DNA from: Alphaproteobacteria bacterium MarineAlpha5_Bin5
GTDB lineage: Bacteria; Pseudomonadota; Alphaproteobacteria; HIMB59; GCA-002718135
DNA: 64,000 nt
Reading direction: 5' to 3'
NCBI GenBank assembly: GCA_002938205.1
Contig: PTKZ01000005.1
Span: 16,317 to 80,316, forward strand
Each line of letters begins with the position of its first letter. Position 1 is the stretch's first letter. The notes under the pieces are model-generated. The model did not search any database. It was not told the DNA's origin and saw only the letters and a list, made by a program, of their open reading frames with translations. Position numbers and translations under genes: made by a program. This document shows, in pieces, positions 1 through 9,573 of the stretch.

Positions 1-73
1 GCGTATCTATACAGCTAAAGCGATATACACTCCTAAGAAGCTGAAAAGTTGGTCTAGAAAACCAAATGATTGA
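1..73 (+). CDS. C-terminal end of an unidentified upstream gene (partial)
   Basis: An open frame entering from the left edge runs to TGA at 71-73 and gives a basic tail ending in KKLKSWSRKPND. It overlaps the metX start by 8 bases, an arrangement also seen at proB, one hyuB and the dppD-type gene in this window, which supports it as a real gene end. Only 23 residues are visible, too few to recognise a family, and no function is proposed. Confidence 0.45.
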   Translation, partial: RIYTAKAIYTPKKLKSWSRKPND

Positions 74-1214
74 GTCTAATATTATATATAATGACAAAAA
101 AGATTGTCAGATAATTAATTTTGAAAATATAAATTTTAAATTAGTATCTGGGCTATCTATACAACATTTAAAAATTGCCTTTAAAACATTTGGCGAACTT
201 AACGCAGATAAAACTAATGCTATATTAATATGTCATGCGTTAACAGGAGATCAGTATGTTACAGGAAAAAATCCAATTACCAACAAGGATGGTTGGTGGT
301 CTAGAATGGTTGGCCCAAATAAACCAATAGACACAAATATATTTTTTGTAATTAGCTCAAATGTTCTCGGAGGTTGTGCAGGTTCAACTGGTCCAAAGGA
401 AAGAAATCCAAAAACTAATAAACCTTACGGAGGGAACTTTCCTTCAATTACAATAAAAGATATGGTTAAGGCCCAAACTTATCTAATAGATTCATTAAAA
501 ATTAAAAAATTATTTTCAGTAATTGGAGGTTCTATGGGGGCAATGCAAGCTTTACAATGGTCTATAGATTACCCTGAACGGATTGAGACTATTATTCACA
601 TAGCTGGTGCACTAAAACACTCAACTCAAAATATAGCTTTTAATGAAGTTGGTCGTCAGGCAATAATGAATGATCCGCTATGGCTAAATGGAAATTATCA
701 TTTAGAAAACAAAGTTCCTGAAAGAGGACTTTCTGTTGCAAGAATGATAGGACATATAACTTATTTATCTGAAGATGCAATGCATCGTAAATTTGGACGT
801 AAACTTCAATCTAGAGATATTATTTCTTTTGGTTTTGATGCAGATTTTCAAATAGAAAGTTATTTACGTTATCAAGGAAGATCTTTTGTTGAAAGATTTG
901 ATGCTAATTCCTATTTATATTTAACAAGAGCAATGGATTATTTTGATCATTCTGATTCTTATCAAAAATCTATTGAATTTTCTTACAAACCGAATAACCA
1001 TATAAGATATTTGATAATATCTTTTACTTCAGATTGGTTATTCCCAACAAATGAAAATAAAACGATAGTTGAAACATTAAATTATTTATCAAAACAAGTA
1101 AGTTTTATAGAAATTGAGACAGACAAAGGACATGATAGCTTTCTATTAGATGAGCCTGAATTAGATTTTGTAACAAAAGGATTTTTAGAAAATAATAAGG
1201 TTTTAGATAAATGA
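66..1214 (+). CDS. metX: Homoserine O-acetyltransferase
   Basis: MetX transfers an acyl group (normally acetyl from acetyl-CoA) to the hydroxyl of L-homoserine, the committed cytoplasmic step that activates homoserine for methionine synthesis. The 382-residue product has an alpha/beta-hydrolase fold. The nucleophile elbow GGSMGAMQ puts the catalytic Ser near residue 156, with a late Asp in SDWLFP (about 325) and a His in KGHDSFLLDEPE (about 358). The motif NVLGGCAGSTGP near residues 99-110 is typical of the MetX family. Length matches the family. The gene overlaps metW by 4 bases (ATGA), the usual metX-metW partnership in proteobacteria. Acetyl versus succinyl specificity cannot be decided by eye; the name follows the common MetX assignment. 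Confidence 0.95.
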   Translation: MIESNIIYNDKKDCQIINFENINFKLVSGLSIQHLKIAFKTFGELNADKTNAILICHALTGDQYVTGKNPITNKDGWWSRMVGPNKPIDTNIFFVISSNVLGGCAGSTGPKERNPKTNKPYGGNFPSITIKDMVKAQTYLIDSLKIKKLFSVIGGSMGAMQALQWSIDYPERIETIIHIAGALKHSTQNIAFNEVGRQAIMNDPLWLNGNYHLENKVPERGLSVARMIGHITYLSEDAMHRKFGRKLQSRDIISFGFDADFQIESYLRYQGRSFVERFDANSYLYLTRAMDYFDHSDSYQKSIEFSYKPNNHIRYLIISFTSDWLFPTNENKTIVETLNYLSKQVSFIEIETDKGHDSFLLDEPELDFVTKGFLENNKVLDK

Positions 1215-1894
1215 ACAAGAGAAAAAGTATAAGAAAAGATTGGAAATTGATTGAATCTTTAATAAGTCAAAATGCAAGATTGTTAGATATAGGTTGTGGT
1301 GAGGGTGAATTAATTCAACTATTAAAAAAGAATTTAAATGCAAACACTCATGGCATAGAATTAAATGCAGAACTTGCACAAAAAGCAATAGCAAAGGGTC
1401 TTAGCGTTATACACGGTGATGCTGAGAAGGATCTTAAACAATACTCTAATCAAAGCTTTGACTACGTAATTCTTAGTCAAACATTACAAGCAATGATGAA
1501 ACCTAGGGACATTCTTGCAGAGCTATTAAGAATAGGAGGAAAGGCTATAGTATCATTTCCAAACTTTGGTCACTGGAAAATTCGTCTTCAGCTTCTGTTA
1601 TTAGGCAAAATGCCTGTAACTGAAGGTTTACCTTTTGCTTGGTATGATACTCCAAATATTCATTTTTTTACATTAAAAGATTTTCAAAACTTATGCAAAG
1701 AAATGAATATTATAATTGAAAAAAGTATTGGACTTACTTCCCAAGGAAAACAATTTATTATCAAAAATAATATAATTAGTTCAAATTTATTTACACATGA
1801 AGCAATTTTCCTCCTAAGTTATCAAAATTTTGAACCAATAAAAATAAAAACTGCAAATAAAATTTTTGCAAAAAATTCTGCCATAGTTAGCTAA
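1211..1894 (+). CDS. metW: Methionine biosynthesis protein MetW
   Basis: MetW is a small class I SAM-methyltransferase-fold protein that partners MetX in many proteobacteria and is needed for its full activity. The 227-residue product has the SAM-binding glycine motif LLDIGCGEGELIQLL near residues 24-38, followed by an acidic-end strand (GIELNAE) and the later motif FDYVILSQTLQAM, which is characteristic of MetW. The start overlaps the metX stop (ATGA) and the stop overlaps the gloB start (TAATG), so the three genes are probably translated from one transcript. Length is slightly above the usual 195-215 residues because of a C-terminal tail. Its assignment as MetW and not a generic methyltransferase rests on context plus this motif. 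Confidence 0.93.
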   Translation: MNKRKSIRKDWKLIESLISQNARLLDIGCGEGELIQLLKKNLNANTHGIELNAELAQKAIAKGLSVIHGDAEKDLKQYSNQSFDYVILSQTLQAMMKPRDILAELLRIGGKAIVSFPNFGHWKIRLQLLLLGKMPVTEGLPFAWYDTPNIHFFTLKDFQNLCKEMNIIIEKSIGLTSQGKQFIIKNNIISSNLFTHEAIFLLSYQNFEPIKIKTANKIFAKNSAIVS

Positions 1895-2658
1895 TGAGTA
1901 ATTTAAATATTAAAATAATTAAACAACTTAAGGATAATTACTCCTATATACTTTATAAAAAAGATAATGCGAATGCTACAATAATTGATCCAGCTGAAAG
2001 TTATAATCTTATAGATTATTTAAATAAAAATAATTTAATCTTACAAAATATATTAATTACACATCATCATCAAGATCACACTGGGGGTGTTGAAGGTTTA
2101 ATAAAACAATTTCCTTCAACAAAAATCTTTGCACCAAGCAAGTTAGAATTAAATTTAGTAAATATAATTAAAGAAGGAAGTATAATAAATACAAATATTA
2201 ATAATTTTTCTGTGATTGAGACTCCTGGACATACTATTGATCACGTTATTTTATATGACAAAGATAATAAAATTTTATTTTCTGGCGATACTCTGTTTAG
2301 ACTTGGATGTGGTAGAGTTTTTGAAGGAACTTATAATCAAATGTATAATTCTTTAAAAAAAATTAATTTATTAGAAGATAATACCACTATTTATTGCGGT
2401 CATGAATATACATTATCAAATCTTAAATTTCTCGAAACAGTATTTGTAAATCATGATGAATTAACAAAATTACGAAATATATTAGAATTAGAAATCAAAA
2501 TGAATGGCAGAACTATTCCTTTTAATCTCGCTAATGAAAAAAAAATCAATCCTTTTTTAAATCAGAATTCTATTTTAGCTAAAAAATTAAAAGTGGAACA
2601 AAAATTTTCTGATATTGAGCTATTTACTTTTTTAAGAGATAAAAAGAATCAATTTTGA
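1894..2658 (+). CDS. gloB: Hydroxyacylglutathione hydrolase (glyoxalase II)
   Basis: This enzyme hydrolyses S-D-lactoylglutathione to D-lactate and glutathione, the second step of methylglyoxal detoxification. The 254-residue product is a metallo-beta-lactamase-fold protein. The metal motif THHHQDH lies at residues 56-62, further ligands are in ETPGHTIDHV and FSGDTLFRLGCGRVFEG, and the late YCGHEYT motif is typical of glyoxalase II. The C-terminal helical substrate-binding domain is present, so the protein is full length. It overlaps the metW stop by one base. Linkage to metXW is likely just compact packing; no functional link is implied. Confidence 0.93.
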   Translation: MSNLNIKIIKQLKDNYSYILYKKDNANATIIDPAESYNLIDYLNKNNLILQNILITHHHQDHTGGVEGLIKQFPSTKIFAPSKLELNLVNIIKEGSIINTNINNFSVIETPGHTIDHVILYDKDNKILFSGDTLFRLGCGRVFEGTYNQMYNSLKKINLLEDNTTIYCGHEYTLSNLKFLETVFVNHDELTKLRNILELEIKMNGRTIPFNLANEKKINPFLNQNSILAKKLKVEQKFSDIELFTFLRDKKNQF

Positions 2659-2699
2659 CTAAATTTAAGGGAAATTTGGAATTTTTTAGTTCTTTTCAA

Positions 2700-2726
2700 T
2701 TGACTATTAGATTGGTTCATTATAAA
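2700..2726 (+). promoter_or_regulatory. Candidate promoter for rplU-rpmA-obgE
   Basis: TTGACT at 2700-2705 and TATAAA at 2721-2726 resemble -35 and -10 boxes, separated by 15 bases, which is shorter than the ideal 17. They sit in the only sizeable gap (91 bases) before rplU, where a ribosomal-protein operon promoter is expected. The downstream leader is short. Assigned by eye only. Confidence 0.4.
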
Positions 2727-2749
2727 TCCCGCTTTTCTTGAGATAGGCA

Positions 2750-3232
2750 ATGCTAGCAGTATTTAAAACAGGTGGAAAACAATATTCAGTTAAAGCTGGA
2801 CAAATTCTAAAAGTTGAAAAACTTAAAGGAAATAAAGGTGATAGTATTTCTTTTAAGGATGTACTTGCTGTATCTGATTCATCAAAAAGTACAATTGGCT
2901 CACCATTAGTTGAGGGAGCTAGAATAGAAGCAAAAATTCTTGATCAAATTCGTAACAAAAAAATCATAGTTTTTAAAAAAAGAAGACGTCAAAATTATAG
3001 GTCTACTCAAGGTCATAGACAATACTTAACTGTATTACAGATTCAATCAATTTCTTTAGGTAAGAAAAAATCTGAAACTTCAAAAAAAACTTTGGATAAA
3101 AAACCCAGTCAGAAAAAAACAAAAATGGAAACATCTTCTGCAAAAAAAGCAGCTCCAAAAAAAACTACGATAAAGAAAAAAAATATAAATAAAGTAGTTA
3201 AAAAAACGACAAAAAAAAAGGAAGTTAAATAA
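2750..3232 (+). CDS. rplU: 50S ribosomal protein bL21 with lysine-rich C-terminal extension
   Basis: bL21 is a 23S rRNA-binding protein of the large ribosomal subunit. Residues 1 to about 103 are a normal bL21 domain, beginning [18 protein letters not shown] and including the conserved basic stretch [17 protein letters not shown]. The remaining 57 residues are a low-complexity tail dominated by lysine, with some Ser, Thr and Ala, and are presumably disordered. Lys/Ala-rich bL21 tails occur in some alphaproteobacteria, so this is unusual but not unique. The stop overlaps the rpmA start (TAATG). A purine-rich GAGATAGG lies just before the ATG. Confidence 0.96.
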   Translation: MLAVFKTGGKQYSVKAGQILKVEKLKGNKGDSISFKDVLAVSDSSKSTIGSPLVEGARIEAKILDQIRNKKIIVFKKRRRQNYRSTQGHRQYLTVLQIQSISLGKKKSETSKKTLDKKPSQKKTKMETSSAKKAAPKKTTIKKKNINKVVKKTTKKKEVK

Positions 3233-3483
3233 TGGCTACAAAAAAAGCAGGTGGAAGCTCACGTAATGGCCGTGATTCTATAGGTCGCAGATTAGGTGTA
3301 AAAAAATTTGGCGGAGAAAATGTTTTATCTGGCAATATTATTGTACGTCAAAGAGGAACTAAATTCCACCCAGGTAATAATGTTGGAATTGGAAGAGATC
3401 ATACGATTTTTGCAACAATTAATGGTAAAGTTGCTTTTAAAAAAACACGCGTAAGAACTTACGTTTCTGTAATTCCCGCATAA
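3232..3483 (+). CDS. rpmA: 50S ribosomal protein bL27
   Basis: bL27 sits near the peptidyl-transferase centre of the large subunit. The 83-residue product starts [16 protein letters not shown] and contains the family signature [17 protein letters not shown]. The N-terminus begins directly with the mature form, with no cleavable leader of the Firmicutes kind. It follows rplU with a one-base overlap and precedes obgE, the widely conserved rplU-rpmA-obg order. Confidence 0.98.
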   Translation: MATKKAGGSSRNGRDSIGRRLGVKKFGGENVLSGNIIVRQRGTKFHPGNNVGIGRDHTIFATINGKVAFKKTRVRTYVSVIPA

Positions 3484-3493
3484 ATTATATTAG

Positions 3494-5608
<2,115 letters not shown>

Positions 5609-5609
<1 letters not shown>

Positions 5610-6862
5610 TGAATATTAAAGAAGAAATTTATGATTTAGGTAAAAATGCAAAAATTGCATCTCAAGAAATGGGATCATTGAATAATAAAAATAAAAATTT
5701 AGCCTTAGAAAATTTAATAAAAAATATTGAAAATTATTCAGATAAAATAATTAAAGAAAATAAAAAAGACTTGGCTATTGCTGAAAAAAATAACTTATCA
5801 TCATCAATTGTAAATCGACTTAAAATGAATAAAAATATGATTGAGGGATTAATAAAAAGTATTAAAGTAATTATAGATCTTCCAGATCCAGTGGGAAAAA
5901 CTTTAAGTGAATGGACGCAACCAAATGGTCTAAGATTTAGAAAAATTACTGTACCTCTAGGTGTTCTAGGGGTAATTTATGAATCAAGACCGAATGTCAC
6001 TGTTGACGCATCTTGCATTTCATTAAAATCAGGAAACGCTCTTATTTTAAGAGGAGGTAGTGATAGTTTTCATACAGCTCAATATTTAGTTAATATAATT
6101 TCTAAATCATTTAAGGATTCTGGACTTCCAAAAAATATTATTCAAATGATCCCTACTACTAATAGGGAAGCTGTTGATCATCTTTTACAAATGACTAAAT
6201 ATGTTGATGTAATTATTCCAAGAGGGGGCAAAAGTTTAATCAAAAAAATCAGATCAATTAGCAAAATTCCTGTTATTAAACATCTTGAAGGTATATGTCA
6301 TATTTATGTTGATCATGAAGCTGATATAGATATCGCAAAAAAGGTAATTTTAAATAGCAAACTAAGAAGACCAGAAATTTGCGGAGCTGCAGAAACAGTT
6401 TTAATTGATGAAAAAATAAAAAATAAAGCAATTGATTTAATAATGCCACTTAGAAATTTAGGATGTGAAGTTAGAGGAGATGCATTTATTCAATCACTTG
6501 ATAAAAGTTTTAAAAGAGCTAAAGATATTGATTGGTCAACTGAATATCTGGATAAAATTCTATCTGTAAAACTAGTTAATGGTATTGATAATGCAATAGA
6601 GCATATTAACACTTATTCTTCTAACCATACAGATTGTATAATAACAGAAAATGATCAAACTTTTAAAAAATTTTACAACAACATTGATAGTGCAATAATA
6701 ATTAAAAATGCCTCAACTCAATTTGCCGATGGTGGTGAATTTGGCTTTGGGGCTGAGATTGGTATTTCAACAGATAAATTACATGTAAGAGGACCAGTTG
6801 CTGCTGAACACTTAACTAGCTTTAAATATATTGTTCAAGGCAATGGACATGAAAGAACTTAA
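5609..6862 (+). CDS. proA: Gamma-glutamyl phosphate reductase
   Basis: ProA reduces gamma-glutamyl phosphate with NADPH to glutamate-5-semialdehyde, which cyclises to P5C for proline synthesis. The 417-residue length is normal. It has an ALDH-like fold, with VPLGVLGVIYESRPNVT near residue 112, the motif VDVIIPRGGKSLI, the catalytic Cys in RRPEICGAAET, and the terminal GEFGFGAEIGISTDKLHVRG signature. It overlaps the proB stop (TAATG) and nadD begins on the next base. The unlabile intermediate logic of ProB-ProA channelling fits their translational coupling. Confidence 0.96.
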
Positions 6863-7444
6863 TTGAAAAAAATTGGACTACTTGGAGGATCATTTGACCC
6901 ACCCCACAAGGGACATATTTATATTTCTTTGGAAGCAAAAAAAATACTAAAATTAGATGATATATGGTGGTTGGTTACTCCTCAAAATCCTCTTAAAATT
7001 GATAAACCTGCAATTTATAAAGAAAGAATAAAAAATTGTATAAATATCACAAAAAATTACCCAATAAAAATTAAAGAAATTGAAAAAAAAATTAATTCAA
7101 AATATTCTTATCAAACAATTAATTTTTTAAATTCTCACTATAAAAGTATTAAATTTTTTTGGTTAATGGGCGCTGATAATTTAATAAATTTTCATAATTG
7201 GCAAAATTTTAATGCTATTTTTAAAGATATCGCTATTGTAGTTTTTAAAAGACATGGATATAATAATAAAGCATTGAAAAGTCGTACTTCACATATTTAT
7301 AAAAATTTTAAAATTAATAATAAAAAATTGATATTTGAAGATTTCGTAAAATTACCTGCTTGGACAATAATTCAAAATAAGGAAATAAGAATATCCTCAA
7401 CTGATATTAGAAAACAACGTGAAAATTTGAGGTCCAAAAATTAA
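6863..7444 (+). CDS. nadD: Nicotinate-nucleotide adenylyltransferase (TTG start)
   Basis: NadD adenylates nicotinate mononucleotide to deamido-NAD in NAD synthesis. The reading frame opens with TTG directly after the proA stop, and the family motif GLLGGSFDPPHKGH begins five residues in, so no later start is possible. The nucleotidyltransferase signature ISSTDIRKQR lies near residues 177-186. The middle motif FFWLMGADNL is also conserved. The 193-residue product is of normal length. Its stop overlaps the presumed ATT start of rsfS. Confidence 0.93.
   Translation: MKKIGLLGGSFDPPHKGHIYISLEAKKILKLDDIWWLVTPQNPLKIDKPAIYKERIKNCINITKNYPIKIKEIEKKINSKYSYQTINFLNSHYKSIKFFWLMGADNLINFHNWQNFNAIFKDIAIVVFKRHGYNNKALKSRTSHIYKNFKINNKKLIFEDFVKLPAWTIIQNKEIRISSTDIRKQRENLRSKN
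7428..7433 (+). promoter_or_regulatory. Ribosome binding site deciding the rsfS start
   Basis: TGAGGT at 7428-7433 contains a GAGG Shine-Dalgarno core about seven bases before ATT at 7440. The rsfS frame is closed by TGA at 7428-7430 and no ATG, GTG or TTG occurs before conserved residues begin, so this site points to ATT as the start. Confidence 0.5.
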
Positions 7445-7793
7445 TACTAAAATAAATTTAACTGATCAAATTTATGGTATTTTAGATAATGCTAAAGCTG
7501 AAAATATTCAAATTGTTGATCTAAAAAATAAAACGTCAATTGCTGATTCATTTATTATAGCAACTTGTAGATCAACAAGACATGCTAATGCAACTGCTGA
7601 TGAATTAACAAGAAATTTAAAACAGCTTGGAATTAGTTGCCCTTCTCCAGAGGGTCGACCTAAATGTGACTGGGTAATTGTAGATGCAGGATCTATTATT
7701 GTTCATTTGTTTCGACAAGAAATAAGGGACTTGTATAATTTGGAAAAATTATGGGAAATTAATTTTGATTCTGTGGAAACAAAATTAGCATAA
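7440..7793 (+). CDS. rsfS: Ribosomal silencing factor RsfS, apparent ATT start
   Basis: RsfS binds uL14 and blocks subunit joining when nutrients are scarce. The frame 7431-7793 encodes IVDLKNKTSIADSFIIATC, followed by STRHANATADEL, EGRPKCDWVIVDAG and HLFRQEIRDLYNLEKLW, all typical of RsfS. The in-frame stop at 7428-7430 leaves only ATT (7440) or ATA (7452) as start codons. ATT gives 117 residues, a normal length, with a ribosome binding site at proper spacing, and it overlaps the nadD stop. nadD-rsfS is a conserved order. The rlmH gene that often follows is absent. A sequencing error at the start codon is the main alternative. Confidence 0.85.
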   Translation: MNTKINLTDQIYGILDNAKAENIQIVDLKNKTSIADSFIIATCRSTRHANATADELTRNLKQLGISCPSPEGRPKCDWVIVDAGSIIVHLFRQEIRDLYNLEKLWEINFDSVETKLA

Positions 7794-7818
7794 TGCTATG
7801 TATTGTTAAAAAATTTAT

Positions 7819-9111
7819 ATGATAAAAAAAATTCTTACTTTTGCAACTTATATAATAATTTTAATAAATTCATCTACTGTTTTTGGTGCGCCAAAAAGTA
7901 AATCAACATATGAGTATTTGGATTTATTTGGACAAGTATTTGATCGAGTAAAATCGTCATACGTAGAAGATGTGAGTGATAAAGAATTAATTGAAAAAGC
8001 TATAGATGGAATGCTCACAGGACTTGATCCACATTCAGGATACATGAATGAAGAAGTTTGGCAAGAAATGCAAATGGATACTCAGGGCAAATTTGGAGGC
8101 TTAGGAATAGAAATTACTATGGAAGAAGGGTTTGTGAAAGTTATTTCACCTATTGAAGATACTCCTGCTTTTAAAGCTGGTGTATTAGCTGGAGATTATA
8201 TAATCCAAATAGATGACACTCCTGTATTTGGCCTTACTCTTAACGAAGCTGTAGAGCTGATGCGGGGTGAAAAAGGATCTGCTATAACAATAACTATATC
8301 TCGAGCTGGTTTAGAGCCTTTTGAAATTAATATAGTAAGAGACTTTATAAAAATACGATCAGTCAAACACGAAATATATGATGATATAGGCTATTTAAGA
8401 ATTACATCATTTACAGAACAAACTGAGGAGGGTTTGATTAAATCAATAAATCAAATAAAAAAAGATCTAAATGAAAAAGAAAGAGGTTATGTTTTAGATT
8501 TACGTTCTAATCCTGGAGGTTTATTAACTCAGGCAGTTAAAGTAACAGATATTTTTTTACAAAGAGGTGAAATTGTTTCAACAAGAGGAAGAGAAAAAAA
8601 AGATATAACTAGATATAGAGCAAAAAATAAAGATGAAACAAATAGTAAACCATTAGTTGTACTAATAAATGGAGGATCTGCATCAGCATCAGAGATTGTA
8701 GCAGGAGCCTTACAAGATCATAGAAGAGCAATAATTATAGGAACCCAGTCCTTTGGGAAAGGTTCTGTTCAGACAATCATACCATTTCAAAAATCTAACT
8801 CAGAACAAATGTCAGGCATTAGATTAACTACTGCAAGATACTATACACCTTCTGGTAAATCTATCCAAGGTATGGGAATTACTCCTGATATAATTATAGA
8901 ACAAGGTGAATTTGAGTCATATGAATATAGAACATATTCTGAATCAGATTTGAAAGAATCTCTTGATAAAGAAGAAATAGATGAAACAAAAAATGAAGAT
9001 GATAGTGAATTATCGGAAAAAGAAAAAAGATTGGTAAGAGATTATCAATTAAAAAGAGCTTTAGATTTATTAAAAGGGATGAGTCTTTTTGAAGAATCTT
9101 TAGAAAATTAA
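7819..9111 (+). CDS. ctpA: Periplasmic carboxy-terminal processing protease (S41, CtpA type)
   Basis: S41 peptidases of this type cleave near the C-terminus of periplasmic or envelope proteins, often controlling cell-wall hydrolases. The 430-residue product has a signal peptide (about 1-23, ending VFGA), a PDZ domain (about 95-165, with the carboxylate loop FGGLGIEI) and a catalytic domain. The Ser-Lys dyad lies in NGGSASASE (about 285-292) and SFGKGSVQ (Lys about 314). The tail from about 385 is acidic and charged. Alphaproteobacteria usually carry a murein hydrolase activator gene just upstream; here it is missing. rppH follows without a gap. Confidence 0.93.
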   Translation: MIKKILTFATYIIILINSSTVFGAPKSKSTYEYLDLFGQVFDRVKSSYVEDVSDKELIEKAIDGMLTGLDPHSGYMNEEVWQEMQMDTQGKFGGLGIEITMEEGFVKVISPIEDTPAFKAGVLAGDYIIQIDDTPVFGLTLNEAVELMRGEKGSAITITISRAGLEPFEINIVRDFIKIRSVKHEIYDDIGYLRITSFTEQTEEGLIKSINQIKKDLNEKERGYVLDLRSNPGGLLTQAVKVTDIFLQRGEIVSTRGREKKDITRYRAKNKDETNSKPLVVLINGGSASASEIVAGALQDHRRAIIIGTQSFGKGSVQTIIPFQKSNSEQMSGIRLTTARYYTPSGKSIQGMGITPDIIIEQGEFESYEYRTYSESDLKESLDKEEIDETKNEDDSELSEKEKRLVRDYQLKRALDLLKGMSLFEESLEN

Positions 9112-9573
9112 ATGTCCAATAAATATAGAAAATGTGTTGGTATGATGATTTTAAATTCTAATAAAAAAATACTTGTTGGAAAAAGGCTTGATCATCCAAG
9201 TGGTTATTGGCAAATGCCTCAAGGAGGCATTGATGAAAATGAAAATCCTGAACAAGCAGTGTGGAGAGAAATGATGGAGGAAATTGGAACTAACAATGCA
9301 GAGTTATATAAAACTTCTAATCAATGGATTAATTATGATATACCGCAAGAAACTCTTAATCATTTGCCTTGGGGGAAAAAATATATTGGACAAAAGCAAA
9401 AGTGGTTTATTTTTAAATTTTCAGGAAATGATACAGATATAAATGTAGAAACTAAAAATCCTGAGTTCAGCAAATGGCAATGGATGGATAATAAAATACT
9501 AGTCGAAAATGCTGTTCCATTTAAAAGAAAAGTTTATCAATCTATTCTTAATGAATTTAAAGATTTATTCTAA
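9112..9573 (+). CDS. rppH: RNA pyrophosphohydrolase (Nudix)
   Basis: RppH removes pyrophosphate from the 5' end of mRNA to start its decay. The 153-residue product has the Nudix box beginning GGIDENENPEQAVWREMMEE (about residues 38-57). The flanking motifs are also RppH-like: YRKCVGMMI at the start, GYWQMPQGG, and WGKKYIGQKQKWF. Such small Nudix proteins were once annotated as dinucleoside polyphosphate hydrolases. It follows ctpA directly and converges with putA, whose 3' end overlaps by four bases, leaving no room for a terminator. Confidence 0.92.
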   Translation: MSNKYRKCVGMMILNSNKKILVGKRLDHPSGYWQMPQGGIDENENPEQAVWREMMEEIGTNNAELYKTSNQWINYDIPQETLNHLPWGKKYIGQKQKWFIFKFSGNDTDINVETKNPEFSKWQWMDNKILVENAVPFKRKVYQSILNEFKDLF

